Shown: one piece after another, positions 1-9,642 of the stretch
Position numbering within the stretch: position 1 is the stretch's first letter
Layout: the number at the start of each line of letters is the position of its first letter
Assembly (NCBI RefSeq): GCF_024172185.1
Contig: NZ_JAMZEC010000001.1
Coordinates: 4,546,001-4,610,000, forward strand
Source: Nonomuraea roseoviolacea subsp. carminata
Lineage (GTDB): Bacteria > Actinomycetota > Actinomycetes > Streptosporangiales > Streptosporangiaceae
Length of the DNA: 64,000 bases
Direction: 5' to 3'
Position numbers and translations under genes: made by a program
The notes under the pieces: model-generated
Told to the model about the DNA's origin: nothing
What the model saw: the letters and a program-made list of their open reading frames with translations, nothing else
Databases searched by the model: none

Positions 1-1393
1 CCAGCCGGCTCCAGCGCGCGGGGGAGGCAAGTAGATGCTTGTAGGCCCCGAGCATAAGGTCGTTCGCCGAGGTTACCCGGGTGGCCAGATGCCTGGGCGC
101 GGCCTCCCGCAGTTCGTCGACGTTGAAGACCTCGTCTGCTCGCCTTCTCAGTCGCCGCTCGGCCTCCTCCACCAGGACGAAGGGTCTCGCCAGATGACCG
201 AACTGCTGTGTCAGATCGGCTGCAGTGATAATGCCAGTCACTTTCCTGTCGGAGTCGCAGACGAAGACGTAGCCCTTGTTGTAGATCTCGTTCACTTGGC
301 TCAGCAGGTCTTCGTGGTGGTCGACCAAGCTGGCTGTCCGGTCCACTGCGTCGGAGACGGTGCGGAGTTTCTGGCCTCGCATGGATGCCTTGCCGATGGA
401 CTCCCAACTCAGAGCACCGCGCAGGGTTCCGTTCTCGTCGATCACGGCCAGCTGTGAGTACTTGCCGCTTAGCATCTTGGTGTGGGCAATCTTGAGATTG
501 TCCTCTAGCCGGACAGAGGCCACACCCTTGTTCGCGGACTCCAAGACGCCGACCCGTAGGGTGATTGCGGGCAGGTCCGGGGCGTCCTCGACGTCAGGCT
601 GCAACGACTGGCTCGGGATTTCCTTGATGCTCTCCGGTTCTTCGCCGACCGGAAGGAGCTCGATGACGCTGTCGAACCAGCCCTCCGTGAAGGACGGCCG
701 CGTCGTTACCCCCTTAGCGCCGAGATCGACCTCGATACGGGCGACCGATGCCGAGGTTCGGCGAGTGACTCCCCAACGCTTCAGGAAGTCACGGATGGTA
801 AGCCGGATTGGCTCACCTGTACTGTTGGCAATCACTGCGTCGAGCAGCTCGTGAGGAGTGGCGAAGCCTTCCAGCATGACCATTTCGTCCGGCGTGGGAC
901 CGGGATCGACACCCTGCTCGGCGAGATGGGTGATGCGCCGGGGAGCTCCGAAGCGGCTGAGGGCGCAGACCGTTAGCAGGGAGCTCATGCTGTTGCGCAG
1001 GTCCTGCTCGATGTCGGTCTTGGCGATGTCCGTACGCCGCCATTCCACCGGTCGCACGTGACGGAAACCGGGGTCGGCATCGCTCTCGTAGCGGTACGGC
1101 CCGGTGACCCGTCCCACGGCGACGGTCTGCCGCGTCTTCAACGGGCATACAACGAGGTCGCCCTCCCGAATTTCCTGGAGAAACCGCCATAACTGCCCTG
1201 TCCAGTTGGACAGCGTTGCCTTGCCCTCGTGGGGGTAGTTCTCCGCGACCATTGCCGCGATGTCCGTACGGCTCTCGCAGGCGCCGAGGTCCCCCAGCTC
1301 GGACCAGCCCAGGATCGCCAGCCCTTCCTTTAGGGCGGTGCTCTCCCGCTGCCCGGTCTCACCGAGTCGAACCAGCCATGCCCGCGACGTCAT
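1..1393 (-). CDS. Mrr-N/EVE-like plus CBS-pair protein, 3' end outside window
   Basis: An open frame of 464 codons runs off the left edge, so the C-terminus is missing. The ATG at 1393 follows a good ribosome binding site (GGGAGG, 8 nt spacing). Residues 1-150 begin MTSRAWLVRLGETG and include a segment like FLQEIREGDLVVCP and VGRVTGPYRY, the layout of the Mrr N-terminal or EVE-like small beta-domain that reads modified bases. Residues from about 270 form a CBS pair, with SQLAVIDENGTLRGALSWESIG followed by GYVFVCDSDRKVTGIITAADL. It lies 97 bp downstream of a possible nuclease gene on the same strand, and near mod-res. I infer a modified-DNA sensor with nucleotide regulation through CBS; the effector part is not visible. 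Confidence 0.75.
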   Translation of the reverse strand, partial: MTSRAWLVRLGETGQRESTALKEGLAILGWSELGDLGACESRTDIAAMVAENYPHEGKATLSNWTGQLWRFLQEIREGDLVVCPLKTRQTVAVGRVTGPYRYESDADPGFRHVRPVEWRRTDIAKTDIEQDLRNSMSSLLTVCALSRFGAPRRITHLAEQGVDPGPTPDEMVMLEGFATPHELLDAVIANSTGEPIRLTIRDFLKRWGVTRRTSASVARIEVDLGAKGVTTRPSFTEGWFDSVIELLPVGEEPESIKEIPSQSLQPDVEDAPDLPAITLRVGVLESANKGVASVRLEDNLKIAHTKMLSGKYSQLAVIDENGTLRGALSWESIGKASMRGQKLRTVSDAVDRTASLVDHHEDLLSQVNEIYNKGYVFVCDSDRKVTGIITAADLTQQFGHLARPFVLVEEAERRLRRRADEVFNVDELREAAPRHLATRVTSANDLMLGAYKHLLASPARWSRL

Positions 1394-1489
1394 CGGCAGC
1401 CTCCCTTGATCAACCTGGTATAAGCAACGTAAAATCGAAGAGAGCCAAGCTTGAAACTGTATGGACGAGTCATTGGCATCCGCAGATGC

Positions 1490-2815
1490 TTAGCGCAGCC
1501 GATTGCGGTTCCCGAGCCGTTGATCTCCCTCCGCAAGGCCAAAGACCAGGCCCCGATCACGGCTTAGACTGGATCGAATCTGATCACGCACCAGATCGGT
1601 GCTAGCGCCGCGAGTGCCAATCCACCCTTGCCCTAGGAGTTCGGCGAATAGCGTGTTGGTCAAGTGGCGAGGTACTGTCGCGTAGCCGATTCGTCGTCCA
1701 CCTTGGCCTCCGCGGTTCTTCTCTAGTAAGAGTTCAAAGTGTTCCCTACTCAGATACATACCTGGAACTAGATCCGTGTTGCCCGGCTCGAACTGCATCG
1801 GCTCATGGAGCTTGAAGAAGGTGGCCGTGTCCAGCAGTCTGATATCAGTGACATCCGCGCCGACCTTGCACTTTTCGTCAATGGCTTTCATGCGCTGAAG
1901 CTCGCTGTCCAGAATATGACTCGGCCTGTAGACCCAGCCGGCTTGAGCTTCATGCTGGAACTTCTTGTACTGCACACATACAAAGCAGCCGTGAAACTCG
2001 TTGTAGTACACAAGGTCGACGCCTGTGAGGTGTTCGAGTGGGCGTGTATTCGCATAGAACACAGACAATCGACGCTTCCCTCTATAGAATCGCTGCTCTG
2101 TCCAGGATGCTTGGACTCGCATCCAGCCCGGAAGATGCTGCCAGTCGTGCCGAATCACGTCGTCCTCGTACGGGCGTTCCGGAGGCTCATCTTCGAGAAA
2201 ATCGGCACGCAGGCCGAAGCCGGCCCAGTCACGCAGAGGCTCACGATCCATATCAGCGGCGGTGAGGAGGAGTCCTGTCATGTCGCGTTGGGTAGCGATG
2301 ATCTCCGCAATGCCGCCACGCGGGACATTTTGGCTGACCCGACTTTCCAGATCATCCAAAAGGTCGCTGAGATGTGGAGCCTCATCCCGAATCGCGTCGA
2401 CAAGCCTTCGTCCAAGGGCGGTCGATAGCGGACCTTGGACACGGAGTACATCGGCATATCTACCGAGAAGATCGGACAAACGATCTGTGGAAATCCGGGG
2501 GGCGATAGGCGAGAATTCCTCGATCCGGAAGCGACGCTCGTAGGTCCCTGCCATGTTGCCAGGAACAGAGATGCCGAGCCCTACCACGTGCTCAACGACC
2601 TGGCCTTCAACACGGTCCAGAAAGGCGACCAGATATCGACGCCGGAGCTTCCAATCGCCGGTGGGGCCCGAGAATACCGGGTGCTCGACAAGGGAACGTC
2701 TCTCCAGCAGGAGACGGTCTCGCATCGCGGAGGTGATCCTAAGCAAGGCGACTCGGAGCTCGGATTTAGGCGCTGGATCGATTTGTGGGACGTCTTGTGT
2801 CACGCCTGAAATCAT
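1490..2815 (-). CDS. Uncharacterised protein with PD-(D/Q)xK-like nuclease motif
   Basis: About 441 residues from the ATG at 2815; a GTG at 2863 would add 16 residues and neither start has a strong ribosome binding site. I do not recognise a named family over the whole length. The N-terminal half is helical. Near the middle a strand pair reads GVDLVYYN, then about 8 residues, then CFVCVQYKKF. This is the D...QxK spacing of Mrr-type PD-(D/E)xK nucleases (D about 267 and QYK about 282-284 from this start), followed by a helix with SELQRMKAI. It is probably co-transcribed with the Mrr-N/CBS gene downstream and lies next to a restriction-modification locus. I infer a nuclease with a defence role, not proven. 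Confidence 0.7.
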   Translation of the reverse strand: MISGVTQDVPQIDPAPKSELRVALLRITSAMRDRLLLERRSLVEHPVFSGPTGDWKLRRRYLVAFLDRVEGQVVEHVVGLGISVPGNMAGTYERRFRIEEFSPIAPRISTDRLSDLLGRYADVLRVQGPLSTALGRRLVDAIRDEAPHLSDLLDDLESRVSQNVPRGGIAEIIATQRDMTGLLLTAADMDREPLRDWAGFGLRADFLEDEPPERPYEDDVIRHDWQHLPGWMRVQASWTEQRFYRGKRRLSVFYANTRPLEHLTGVDLVYYNEFHGCFVCVQYKKFQHEAQAGWVYRPSHILDSELQRMKAIDEKCKVGADVTDIRLLDTATFFKLHEPMQFEPGNTDLVPGMYLSREHFELLLEKNRGGQGGRRIGYATVPRHLTNTLFAELLGQGWIGTRGASTDLVRDQIRSSLSRDRGLVFGLAEGDQRLGNRNRLR

Positions 2816-2945
2816 TCCGGATCTGGTTGTCCTTCGCCAGTGGCAGCGGAGACATGTATACACTCGCCGTCTAGGTCACTCGGGACAACGATTCGGGGTG
2901 GCATAGATAGCCGAGCGTCTGACGATGACAACAGGTCCCGGCTCA

Positions 2946-3092
2946 AGGAGCCGCAGGGCCGAGAAACGGAAGACCTGGCCAGCCTCCGCTGTAGGAGAGC
3001 GAAAGCTCCGCTGTCTTCTTGGGCTGGTTGAGCTGGGCAATTAGCCTACGCGGCGCGTGGGAGACGCAAGATCATCCCGCGTCTATCCCCGG
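2946..3092. other. Possible third, very decayed tRNA-Arg/attachment relic
   Basis: Around 2985-3010 the stretch CCGCTGTAGGAGAGCG closely resembles the anticodon-arm region of the tRNA-Arg at 29.2 kb (CCGCTTTAGGAGAGCG). At 3070-3081 a 12-base exact match, AGATCATCCCGC, to the flank of that tRNA (from 29021) continues imperfectly for another dozen bases. The order of the two matches is not the same as at 29 kb, so this could be a rearranged scar or coincidence. Confidence 0.25.
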
Positions 3093-3251
3093 CCTTGGCC
3101 ACGCGAGCAACCATGTCATCCGATGACAAGCGAACCTGGGCTACAACGCCACATTGCGGTGCTCGGCTCCATCCCGTACTTCAAGCCAAGTAGGTCGGCG
3201 CCGAAGTATGGTCCCCTGGCGTCGCCGCGCTCTTGAGGCGATAGTCAGGGA

Positions 3252-3983
3252 GTGAACTGGGCTCAGGTCATCCCTGCACTCTTCGCCCTGGCCGGTGCGC
3301 TCATCGGTAGCGCGGCATCTCTCCTCAGCACCCGCTGGTCGCAACTGCAACAGGTGAAGCTTGAACGTGAGCGTCGGGACCAGGAGCGCGAACGCGCCGC
3401 TCTCCTGAGCGCCCGCGAGGCCATCGCGAAGCTGATCCAGCTGCGGCTCAAGCCCAGCCAAGCCGTCGAGCTGCGGGACTATCGGGCATCCCTGCGCCGC
3501 TGTCCCCGGCCGAAACCTGAAGATTGGCCACCAAAAGAGGATGACCAGGCATGGAAGGAGGAACGCGACGACCTGCTGCTTCAGTTGAAGCTGGCCATCG
3601 ACGAATTCTCTGATTCATCCGTAAGGGAAAGGCTCGACGGGATCCACCTTGTGTTGCACTTCGCAGACTTTTGGTGGAGGGAAATCGGTAGACCCGAATC
3701 TTCTATCAGGGGTGCCGTGACACATGACGCCCGCGCGCTTCTAGGGCGGATCAGCCGTGGAGAACCGCCAGGGGAGCTGTCAGACGTGTCCCAAGATGCG
3801 CTTGAGACGGTGCGCGACCGCATCGACATCCACGAAGAGATCCAAGAGCTACAAGAGAAGGAACGTGAACGACGTTTCGCGGTGGAATTTGAGAATCGAC
3901 CGCCTATATTCGGGGGAAATGCCCAGCCTTCACAAGACGAAGAGCTCGGTTCAGAACCAGGCTCTTCCGATAGTGAACGTTAG
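3252..3983 (+). CDS. Small membrane-anchored coiled-coil protein, unknown function
   Basis: 243 residues from a GTG start. Residues 6-27 (VIPALFALAGALIGSAASLLS) form one N-terminal transmembrane helix. A long charged helix follows (KLERERRDQERERAALLS), probably coiled coil, with a second Glu/Arg-rich helix near residue 210 and a polar tail ending SSDSER. Proteins of this one-TM plus coiled-coil form are common unnamed neighbours of restriction and defence genes in actinomycetes. It is transcribed away from the nuclease gene, with about 430 bp between the two starts. No catalytic motif is visible. Confidence 0.7.
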   Translation: MNWAQVIPALFALAGALIGSAASLLSTRWSQLQQVKLERERRDQERERAALLSAREAIAKLIQLRLKPSQAVELRDYRASLRRCPRPKPEDWPPKEDDQAWKEERDDLLLQLKLAIDEFSDSSVRERLDGIHLVLHFADFWWREIGRPESSIRGAVTHDARALLGRISRGEPPGELSDVSQDALETVRDRIDIHEEIQELQEKERERRFAVEFENRPPIFGGNAQPSQDEELGSEPGSSDSER

Positions 3984-3998
3984 CTGCACAGAAAGAAT

Positions 3999-4202
3999 TC
4001 ATAGAGTCGTGGCCGCCTTCATTACAAGATTTCGCGTGATCGTCCAGAGGGATCTACCCCTGCCTCCGTGCGGTGGTCGCGGCCACTCTAAGTCCTCGGC
4101 TCGGTCCACCGTCGTCCGTGCTAGTCCAAGGCCCTTGCTAAGCAGCCACGTTAGCAAGATTCCGACCGCAGCCACGATAATCGATGGCAAGAGGACCCGC
4201 AC
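3999..4202 (-). CDS. Possible 67-residue membrane protein
   Basis: A GTG-start frame directly downstream of res on the same strand. It encodes one clear hydrophobic helix (LLPSIIVAAVGILLTWLLSKG) followed by a basic tail. The codons are reasonable but no ribosome binding site stands out and no family is recognised. It converges on the plus-strand membrane gene ending at 3983. It could be a real small membrane protein or a chance frame. Confidence 0.35.
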   Translation of the reverse strand: MRVLLPSIIVAAVGILLTWLLSKGLGLARTTVDRAEDLEWPRPPHGGRGRSLWTITRNLVMKAATTL

Positions 4203-4297
4203 CGCAGGGCCGCCAGGCCCGAGGCGTGGAAGCCTCGCGGCAGCCTGCCTCTCCTCGGCATAGTGGGACGTATTCCAGTTCGCTCGACAGCAGGACT

Positions 4298-6892
4298 CTA
4301 CTTATAGTCCTGTGCGGTCGATCCTTCATAGAGTGCCTTGGCCGAGTTGGCTTTCATTACAGCCTCGCGAACCAGCTCATCCGTTAGATCCAGCACACGA
4401 AGCGTGTCACCGATCTTGGCGACCGCCTCGACTCGGTGGAACTCCGAGCCGTACGCTTTTACGAAATCAGCGAGCCCTCGTAGCTTCGGAAGCGCGTCAG
4501 CGAGATGGTGCCCGTGGGGATCTATGATGCTGACCTTGACCGCATCATCATGTTCCGTGAAGAACATCAGGTCCGGCCGAACACTACGCCAGGTGTCCCC
4601 AGCGTCTCGATAAGCCACCCCCAGGGAGTCTTGAGAGGCCCTTCCGGGATTCCGATACCAGGCAAGAGTTCCCGGACGTGCCATCTCCGCATCGAGAACG
4701 TCGCGCTCCCATCCATTGAGCGACCCGATCGGGAACATACCGGCGGCGTCCGAGAGAAGGTGCTTGAGCCGGGTCTCGATCGCCACCTCGTTCCCATCCT
4801 TGTCGAGCTTCTTCGTCTCTTCGAGGCGATTCACAGGACGTGTGATACCGATCCTCTGGGGTGACGTACTCATCGCGCGAATCTCGTTGTAGACCTGCTG
4901 CCGCTCGTCCGAAAGGGCCTTGATCTGAACGCGGTGGGCATCAAGCCACTTCTGCGCCAGCTGATCCGCAGCCTCATCAAGATGCTCGCGTACACCGGGG
5001 ACTTTGGCAACTGCTGCCACTTTGATGTACGCGTCCCTCAGCCCATCATCGTCCGCCCCGTCATCCTCAGGAGCAAGATGGTCAACATATGTCCTGGACA
5101 CGTCCGGTGTGAGCACTCGCCCGGCTGCCCGGTATGAGTCCTGGATGGCCCGATCATCGGCCTGCTCGCTGAACGCCAAATTTTCCCGCTCACCTGAGAG
5201 TCGATGTCCGGTAACCGTGCCGCCTTCCATTGTCAGAACATCGTTATACGCATCCTCCATGGCGGATTTGAAGCGTGCTGCGAAGCCGTCAAGCACGCCA
5301 TGTAGGTGCCCGTGGGCTTGCTTCCCAGCGTCTGCGAGTAGGCCGTCCCGCGAGAGTGCTTGCGCAAGCGCCGTCAGTCGTTTGATGGGCTTGGCGGCCT
5401 TCTTAGGCACGGATTGGCTCGGGATCGCCTCTAGCGCCTCCCATACCGCTTCACTGATGCTCGGATTGGGAAGCATCTCCTCAGCGCCAATCAGGACGCG
5501 GCGTTCATCGTCTGGCTCCGGAAGATCCTCAGAGGCACTCATCAAGGCATCGATTACCTCTGTTGCCGTGGTGCGGTCGAAGAATGGCAGGATGCACTCG
5601 ACAGAGTTCAGTTTCTCGTTTCCTGGGATGCGTCTGGCAAGAGGCGTTCGGACCATGCGACCTAGCAACTGCGTGATGTGGGTAGCGTCCTTAGCCGGCC
5701 GGAACGAGACCATTACCTCCGCGCGGGGGCAGTCCCAGCCGGTCGAGATCGCATCCTTCGCCAAGAGGATGCGAATGTGCCTGGCATCTTGCACCCGCTC
5801 CGGGGCGATGTACGGGACGTTCCATGGCCCGTACTGCTGTGTACTGCGCTCTCCGAAGACGTTCGCCACGGCATCTGAAGGCAGTTCTGGCCACTCAGCG
5901 AAGATCACATCAAGAGCTTGGCAGAGCATCTTGGGATCCGGAGTGTTCGGTGACTGCAAGACCATCAACGGCACAACAGGATGCGCATCTTCCTGCTCCG
6001 CGTTGTATTCGGCCCATGCTTCAGTTGACTCCCGGATCTTGCGAGTCGCGCGGCGAAGTAGCACTGTGTCGAACACCCCGGACTCGTTCGGGAAGTCGAG
6101 AACGATGTCGTCTTTGAGTAGGCCGGATTCCTGAACCCGCTTGGGGTCAACGCCGACACGTGGAAGAGTCATCCGACTGCTGGAAACTTCTGCGGTCTTC
6201 ATCGCCACCTCAAAGCGTTCGACGGTCGCGGAGATGCCCCACACCACCGGCACGGGCGGGATATCCGCGTGACCGTTGATCAGCCTCTTGACGATGGTCG
6301 GCTTGTCCTTGGCCGACTTCGAGATGCCCATGCCCCGGTGTGCTTCGTCCAGAACCATGTACAGCGTGAGGTTGGGATCCTCGATGGTGTTCGCGATGGT
6401 CTCCCAGATCGTGTATGTCCGTAGATCCGGGCCGCTATCAAGCGCCATACCTGGGAAGTGGTTTTCTTCATCCCGGTGACCACGGGTGAGGAGAGAGGTC
6501 TTCGATAGCTTGGAGGTATTAAGAAAGTACACCTTTCCGGGCTTGAACTTCTCGGCCTGGAACGGGTGTTCAACGACGATCAGGTTGGGGTATCCGATCT
6601 GATCGGACGCCTGCAATAGGCGGAAGCGCGTCTGCTCGTTGAGACTCGGGTCGTCACTGAACCATAGGACCACAGCAGTGGGGTCGGGCGCGAAATCCAG
6701 CTCATCATTGCCGTTGAAGAGCGCTTCGATGACAGCGGCGGCCATCACGGTCTTTCCTGCGCCTGTGGTCGCCGTCAGCGCGAAGGACGATACCCGCGGC
6801 TTGGTCCGATGGTAGAAGTCGCGGGCATCTGCCAGATTGCTCAGCACCTCAGCCACAGCATCGGCCTGATAGTCCTTGAGGGTGAACTTCAC
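4298..6892 (-). CDS. res: Type III-like restriction subunit, SF2 DEAD/DEAH helicase
   Basis: 864 residues from a GTG whose first bases overlap the mod stop (GTGA), so the two genes are translationally coupled. SF2 motifs are in order: Walker A TTGAGKT near residue 42-48, DEAH at 182-185, motif III ISAT, and later STGWDCPRAEV and QLLGRMVRTP. Type III Res subunits translocate or switch on ATP hydrolysis and cut with a C-terminal PD-(D/E)xK domain. Here the C-terminus has RPDLMFF, then VSIIDPHGHHLADALPK about residue 788, in the position expected for that domain. This DPHG form lacks an obvious ExK, so cleavage activity is uncertain. Confidence 0.9.
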   Translation of the reverse strand: MKFTLKDYQADAVAEVLSNLADARDFYHRTKPRVSSFALTATTGAGKTVMAAAVIEALFNGNDELDFAPDPTAVVLWFSDDPSLNEQTRFRLLQASDQIGYPNLIVVEHPFQAEKFKPGKVYFLNTSKLSKTSLLTRGHRDEENHFPGMALDSGPDLRTYTIWETIANTIEDPNLTLYMVLDEAHRGMGISKSAKDKPTIVKRLINGHADIPPVPVVWGISATVERFEVAMKTAEVSSSRMTLPRVGVDPKRVQESGLLKDDIVLDFPNESGVFDTVLLRRATRKIRESTEAWAEYNAEQEDAHPVVPLMVLQSPNTPDPKMLCQALDVIFAEWPELPSDAVANVFGERSTQQYGPWNVPYIAPERVQDARHIRILLAKDAISTGWDCPRAEVMVSFRPAKDATHITQLLGRMVRTPLARRIPGNEKLNSVECILPFFDRTTATEVIDALMSASEDLPEPDDERRVLIGAEEMLPNPSISEAVWEALEAIPSQSVPKKAAKPIKRLTALAQALSRDGLLADAGKQAHGHLHGVLDGFAARFKSAMEDAYNDVLTMEGGTVTGHRLSGERENLAFSEQADDRAIQDSYRAAGRVLTPDVSRTYVDHLAPEDDGADDDGLRDAYIKVAAVAKVPGVREHLDEAADQLAQKWLDAHRVQIKALSDERQQVYNEIRAMSTSPQRIGITRPVNRLEETKKLDKDGNEVAIETRLKHLLSDAAGMFPIGSLNGWERDVLDAEMARPGTLAWYRNPGRASQDSLGVAYRDAGDTWRSVRPDLMFFTEHDDAVKVSIIDPHGHHLADALPKLRGLADFVKAYGSEFHRVEAVAKIGDTLRVLDLTDELVREAVMKANSAKALYEGSTAQDYK

Positions 6893-8952
6893 AGCTGCGC
6901 TCCTGCATTGATCTCGAAGTTCTTCAGGTACGACTCGTACAGCCGGACCGGCTCCACTCGATCCGGGAGTTCGGCGCAGATCATCTGGAAGCGGCGGTCA
7001 TCGTCGGTGACGATGAAAGCCAGATGCGTGGATGGAGTATCGGCCATGGCCTGCAGGAACACTGCGCTCTTGTCCAGGTCTTGGAGGACCCCATAAGTGT
7101 CTGCCACATCCCACCCCTGGGGAACGGCATCGATACGACGGCCCTTCGCCCCTGCTCGGAGCCACAGCAAAGGAGCGATCGCCTTGAACTCACGATTCTG
7201 CGTGATACGCCATACGGACTCGTAGGTCATCTCAAAGAACTCGACGTTAGCGTCTACCTTGTCCCCGTAAGCCGATCCATCGGGCTTCACACCTGTCACA
7301 ACCGTTGAGATTCGCGGCTTTGTGACGTACTCAAATACGCCCTTGGCTTCCCACTCAACATCTCCTCGGCGAAGGCCCGCCTTACGCATGGCTCGAGTCT
7401 CCTTGGCGCCTACCTCGTTGTTCGTCACGAGGATGCACTGCCGCGAACCAGAGTCCTGTGCATTGAGACGAATGACGGCTTCCATCGTCGTTCCTGACCC
7501 ACCGAAGAAGTCGAGTATTACGCCGTCTTTGGGTGAGACCAGGCCAATCCAGCGCGCGAGGACCGTATGGTCTTTCGGAAATGGGAACCGCGAGTCTCCA
7601 AACAACGATTTCATTCGCTTGGACGCAGATGTTCTCTTCTGCTCAAATACGGATGTGGGGACCATGCCGATTCCCGGATCGTTATCGCCACTATCTTCAG
7701 AATCGTCCGACGCATCGGATCCGAGGTACGTCTTCCGGTTTATGTATTCGGTGTGGTCGGCGCCCCACATAATCAGCCCGGCATCGATATCTTCCTGCAT
7801 CCGCTCAGGCTTGGAGTACACCCACCCGCGAGCAGGCACCAGTACCGGGAGACCCGTTACTGGATGGAGCACATCGTATCGCGGACCGCCACCACCAGGC
7901 CAGGAGATGTCTCGCTTGCGGAAGACGCGCCCATCGGGCTCGAATTCATAGAAACGATTATTCTCCTTGGCTGGGTGATTCTTCGGGAGTGAACGTATCC
8001 ACTCCTTCATGAGCACTGTCGCCTTTTCTTGATCATGGCCGGATTCTTCCCAAACGCGAGCTGCTGCGGAGGCAATCTCTGCTGTCCCTGGGCGTGGCTC
8101 TCTCCAACGGACACCGTTTCGCCTGAGAGTGGATTCATCCTTGGCGTATATGAGCATGTAGTCCGCGCCATTTGAAATGTACCGTGAGTCGTTCTTTCGG
8201 CCGCCCTGCCACACGACATCGGAGATGAAGTTCTGCTCATGGAACACCTGATCCATGAGCATTCGAAGTCGATGATGCTGATCGTCGCCAATGGCGACGA
8301 TGATTATCCCAGTGTCTTTCAAGAGTTCGCGCGCTAGGATTAGGCGCCGTTCCATGAAGGCCAACCATTTGGAGTGGCGATATAGATCTTCGCCATCAAC
8401 GTGTCTGTCATTATAGATCCACTCATCCTGGCCTGTGTTATATGGCGGATCGATGTAAATGCAATCGATTCTCTCCTGATGCGTATAGAGAAGCATCTCC
8501 AACGCATGGAAGTTCTCTCCGTTGATGACGGCATGCCACGGTTGGCCGTCACTCAGGTGGAGGGCTCCGGTGGATCGGAGGCCAGGATAGATCGGGTCCC
8601 TGAACTCGGCGACGACAACGAGGTCGTCAGCCGAGACAGTGCGATTTTCGGGCTCCTTGGCACCGATCAGGTCCAGGTGTCCAACCTTCGCGCCGTCCAC
8701 CGTCTCGACACTGCGAACACGCCAGAGTCGGACGTCACCCTGCTTGGTCTCTCCGCGCGCAGGCAAGATTCTCACCTTGTCGCCCTTGCGAACGGAGCGC
8801 TTAGGGAGCTCCACCGCTTCAGGTTGATGGCGTTCGAAGTTGATGCCGAAGGGCCGACGGCGGGAGAGTGTCTGGACCTCAGCTTCAAGATCTGCCCCGA
8901 GCTGAGGATCGACCCTTTTCGCCTGTCGAATCAGGTCAGTCAACCTCGACAC
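6889..8952 (-). CDS. mod: Type III-like DNA adenine methyltransferase (beta class)
   Basis: 687 residues. The GTG at 8952 follows GAGGGGG at good spacing. DPPY, followed by NTG, is at 168-171 (motif IV), and FFGGSGTT at 482-489 (motif I, AdoMet binding) comes after it, which is the order of beta-class N6-adenine methyltransferases such as type III Mod. The region between (residues 190-470) would hold target recognition. The first 120 residues have a small beta-rich domain (KGDKVRIL, DVRLWRVRSVE). It is first in the mod-res operon. Mod would protect host sites and provide DNA recognition for the Res partner. Confidence 0.93.
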   Translation of the reverse strand: MSRLTDLIRQAKRVDPQLGADLEAEVQTLSRRRPFGINFERHQPEAVELPKRSVRKGDKVRILPARGETKQGDVRLWRVRSVETVDGAKVGHLDLIGAKEPENRTVSADDLVVVAEFRDPIYPGLRSTGALHLSDGQPWHAVINGENFHALEMLLYTHQERIDCIYIDPPYNTGQDEWIYNDRHVDGEDLYRHSKWLAFMERRLILARELLKDTGIIIVAIGDDQHHRLRMLMDQVFHEQNFISDVVWQGGRKNDSRYISNGADYMLIYAKDESTLRRNGVRWREPRPGTAEIASAAARVWEESGHDQEKATVLMKEWIRSLPKNHPAKENNRFYEFEPDGRVFRKRDISWPGGGGPRYDVLHPVTGLPVLVPARGWVYSKPERMQEDIDAGLIMWGADHTEYINRKTYLGSDASDDSEDSGDNDPGIGMVPTSVFEQKRTSASKRMKSLFGDSRFPFPKDHTVLARWIGLVSPKDGVILDFFGGSGTTMEAVIRLNAQDSGSRQCILVTNNEVGAKETRAMRKAGLRRGDVEWEAKGVFEYVTKPRISTVVTGVKPDGSAYGDKVDANVEFFEMTYESVWRITQNREFKAIAPLLWLRAGAKGRRIDAVPQGWDVADTYGVLQDLDKSAVFLQAMADTPSTHLAFIVTDDDRRFQMICAELPDRVEPVRLYESYLKNFEINAGAQL

Positions 8953-8965
8953 TTTTCCCCCTCGT

Positions 8966-9642
8966 CATTGAGCTACAAGGCACAGCAGACACACTAAGGC
9001 TTGGTAACTGTGTCATCAGCAATTTCCCCCGACTGGTCGGGACGCCGCTGTCGCCACATAGCAGGCTACGTGAGCAGCGATCCCCAAGCACCAAGTCACC
9101 GAGCTATGCCTAGTCCACTCAGTCGATCTTGGCAAGCCCCGTGCTCAGGCCCCTCTGTTGGGCCTGATGTCCAGCTGCAACTGGGCACGAAGGCCCTCCG
9201 GTCTGCTGGACTTGCTCGAGGCCAATGGCGGACGAGGAGACCAGGCTTCAACTGAGAGGGGAGCCCTCTTTGGCTGGCCACCTCTTCGTAATCGCCTCGG
9301 AGCTGGGGATCTCGGCTGTAGGTATGCGCTAACCGCCACGGGTTGCAGCCGGAATGTCGGGTCGCTGGCCGCACCCAGCGATGGGCTTTACTCTCACGTC
9401 TTCTGGCTGTCCGCCCGGTGGCTGTTGGCGCGTGGGCGGTGCTGGCCGCGACCGGCCGGAGAGCCGCAGCGCGGTCAGCAGACCGCCCGGTGCGCGGCGG
9501 CTCGCCGCAGGCGAGACGCCCTTGAAAGCGTGGAGAAAGTACTCATCCAAACGGCGATCATGGCTGTGGCCTGGGCATTGTCTCGTTGCTGCCGGTCTGG
9601 GCCGGTCGCTGCTTGGCGGTGGACCGGGGTGGTCGGCTGCGT
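8966..9642. other. Gene-poor stretch between defence island and AICE
   Basis: No frame here has convincing codon use, a ribosome binding site or a recognisable domain; the short frames on both strands look like chance. The left end of the integrative element probably lies in this stretch, since mod ends the upstream block and the Nudix gene starts the AICE gene set. I found no clear direct repeat matching the DNA downstream of int. Confidence 0.5.
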
